Positions 40,689 to 40,781 of a DNA stretch of 40,781 bases are shown here, in pieces. This stretch comes from Anaerotignum neopropionicum (GTDB lineage Bacteria > Bacillota > Clostridia > Lachnospirales > Anaerotignaceae). The notes beneath the pieces are model-generated. The model did no database searches. It was not told the origin of the DNA and worked only from the letters and a program-made list of their open reading frames with translations. The stretch lies in the NCBI RefSeq assembly GCF_001571775.1, contig NZ_LRVM01000016.1, positions 1 to 40,781 of the forward strand, in the 5' to 3' direction. How positions within the stretch are numbered: position 1 is the stretch's first letter; each line of letters begins with the position of its first letter. The position numbers were made by a program, and so were the translations under genes.

Positions 40689-40781
<93 letters not shown>

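Overview
The window looks like chromosomal DNA of a low-GC Gram-positive anaerobe of the Clostridia, probably near the Lachnospirales. This rests on four things: a yloC-remA-gmk-rpoZ ... rpe-thiN gene order shared with Bacillus subtilis, a clostridial-type class III fructose-1,6-bisphosphatase, strong AGGAGG ribosome-binding sites with some TTG/GTG starts, and many good sigma-A type promoters. The genus cannot be fixed from the roughly 93 bases of 16S rRNA at the right edge.

Layout. 1-180: tail of an IS200-like transposase followed by five hairpins in a row. 181-845: intergenic, with two terminator-like hairpins and one copy of a dispersed palindromic repeat. 846-4488 (minus): a MATE transporter and the ribosome quality-control factor RqcH, separated by a second repeat copy that contains a 60-bp tandem array. 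4845-19829 (plus): a long housekeeping block of yicC/yloC, remA, gmk, rpoZ, priA, def, fmt, a YugP-type metalloprotease, rsmB, rlmN, prpC, prkC, rsgA, rpe and thiN. It is punctuated by terminators after rpoZ and after the protease. rpmB follows, then a 56-residue membrane protein on the minus strand and a third repeat copy. 20923-23429: rnz, tsaD and a GNAT acetyltransferase. 23629-26023: a HAD phosphatase and a YmfI-like SDR (minus), divergent from a membrane protein. 26287-28260: class III fbp. 28597-33651: mutS2, a response regulator, an antisense membrane-protein gene, then a histidine kinase. 33729-36873: nadE and lexA (minus), divergent from a YneA-like LysM protein across two LexA-box candidates. 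37118-38623: NfeD-like protein and FloA. 38812-39874: an EcsC-family protein and a small Thr/Asn/Lys-rich protein. 40342-40781: tandem rRNA promoters, leader and the start of 16S rRNA.

The genes mostly serve translation (deformylase, formyltransferase, rRNA methylases, RsgA, L28, TsaD, RqcH, MutS2), nucleotide and cofactor supply (Gmk, ThiN, NadE), Ser/Thr phospho-signalling (PrpC/PrkC) and DNA maintenance (PriA, LexA/YneA-like SOS pair). The least ordinary parts are the modular palindromic repeat family, the response-regulator/kinase pair split by an antisense gene that has its own promoter and terminator (a candidate noncontiguous operon), the hairpin chain at the IS200 end, and an orphan terminator-ended structured stretch near 340-480.
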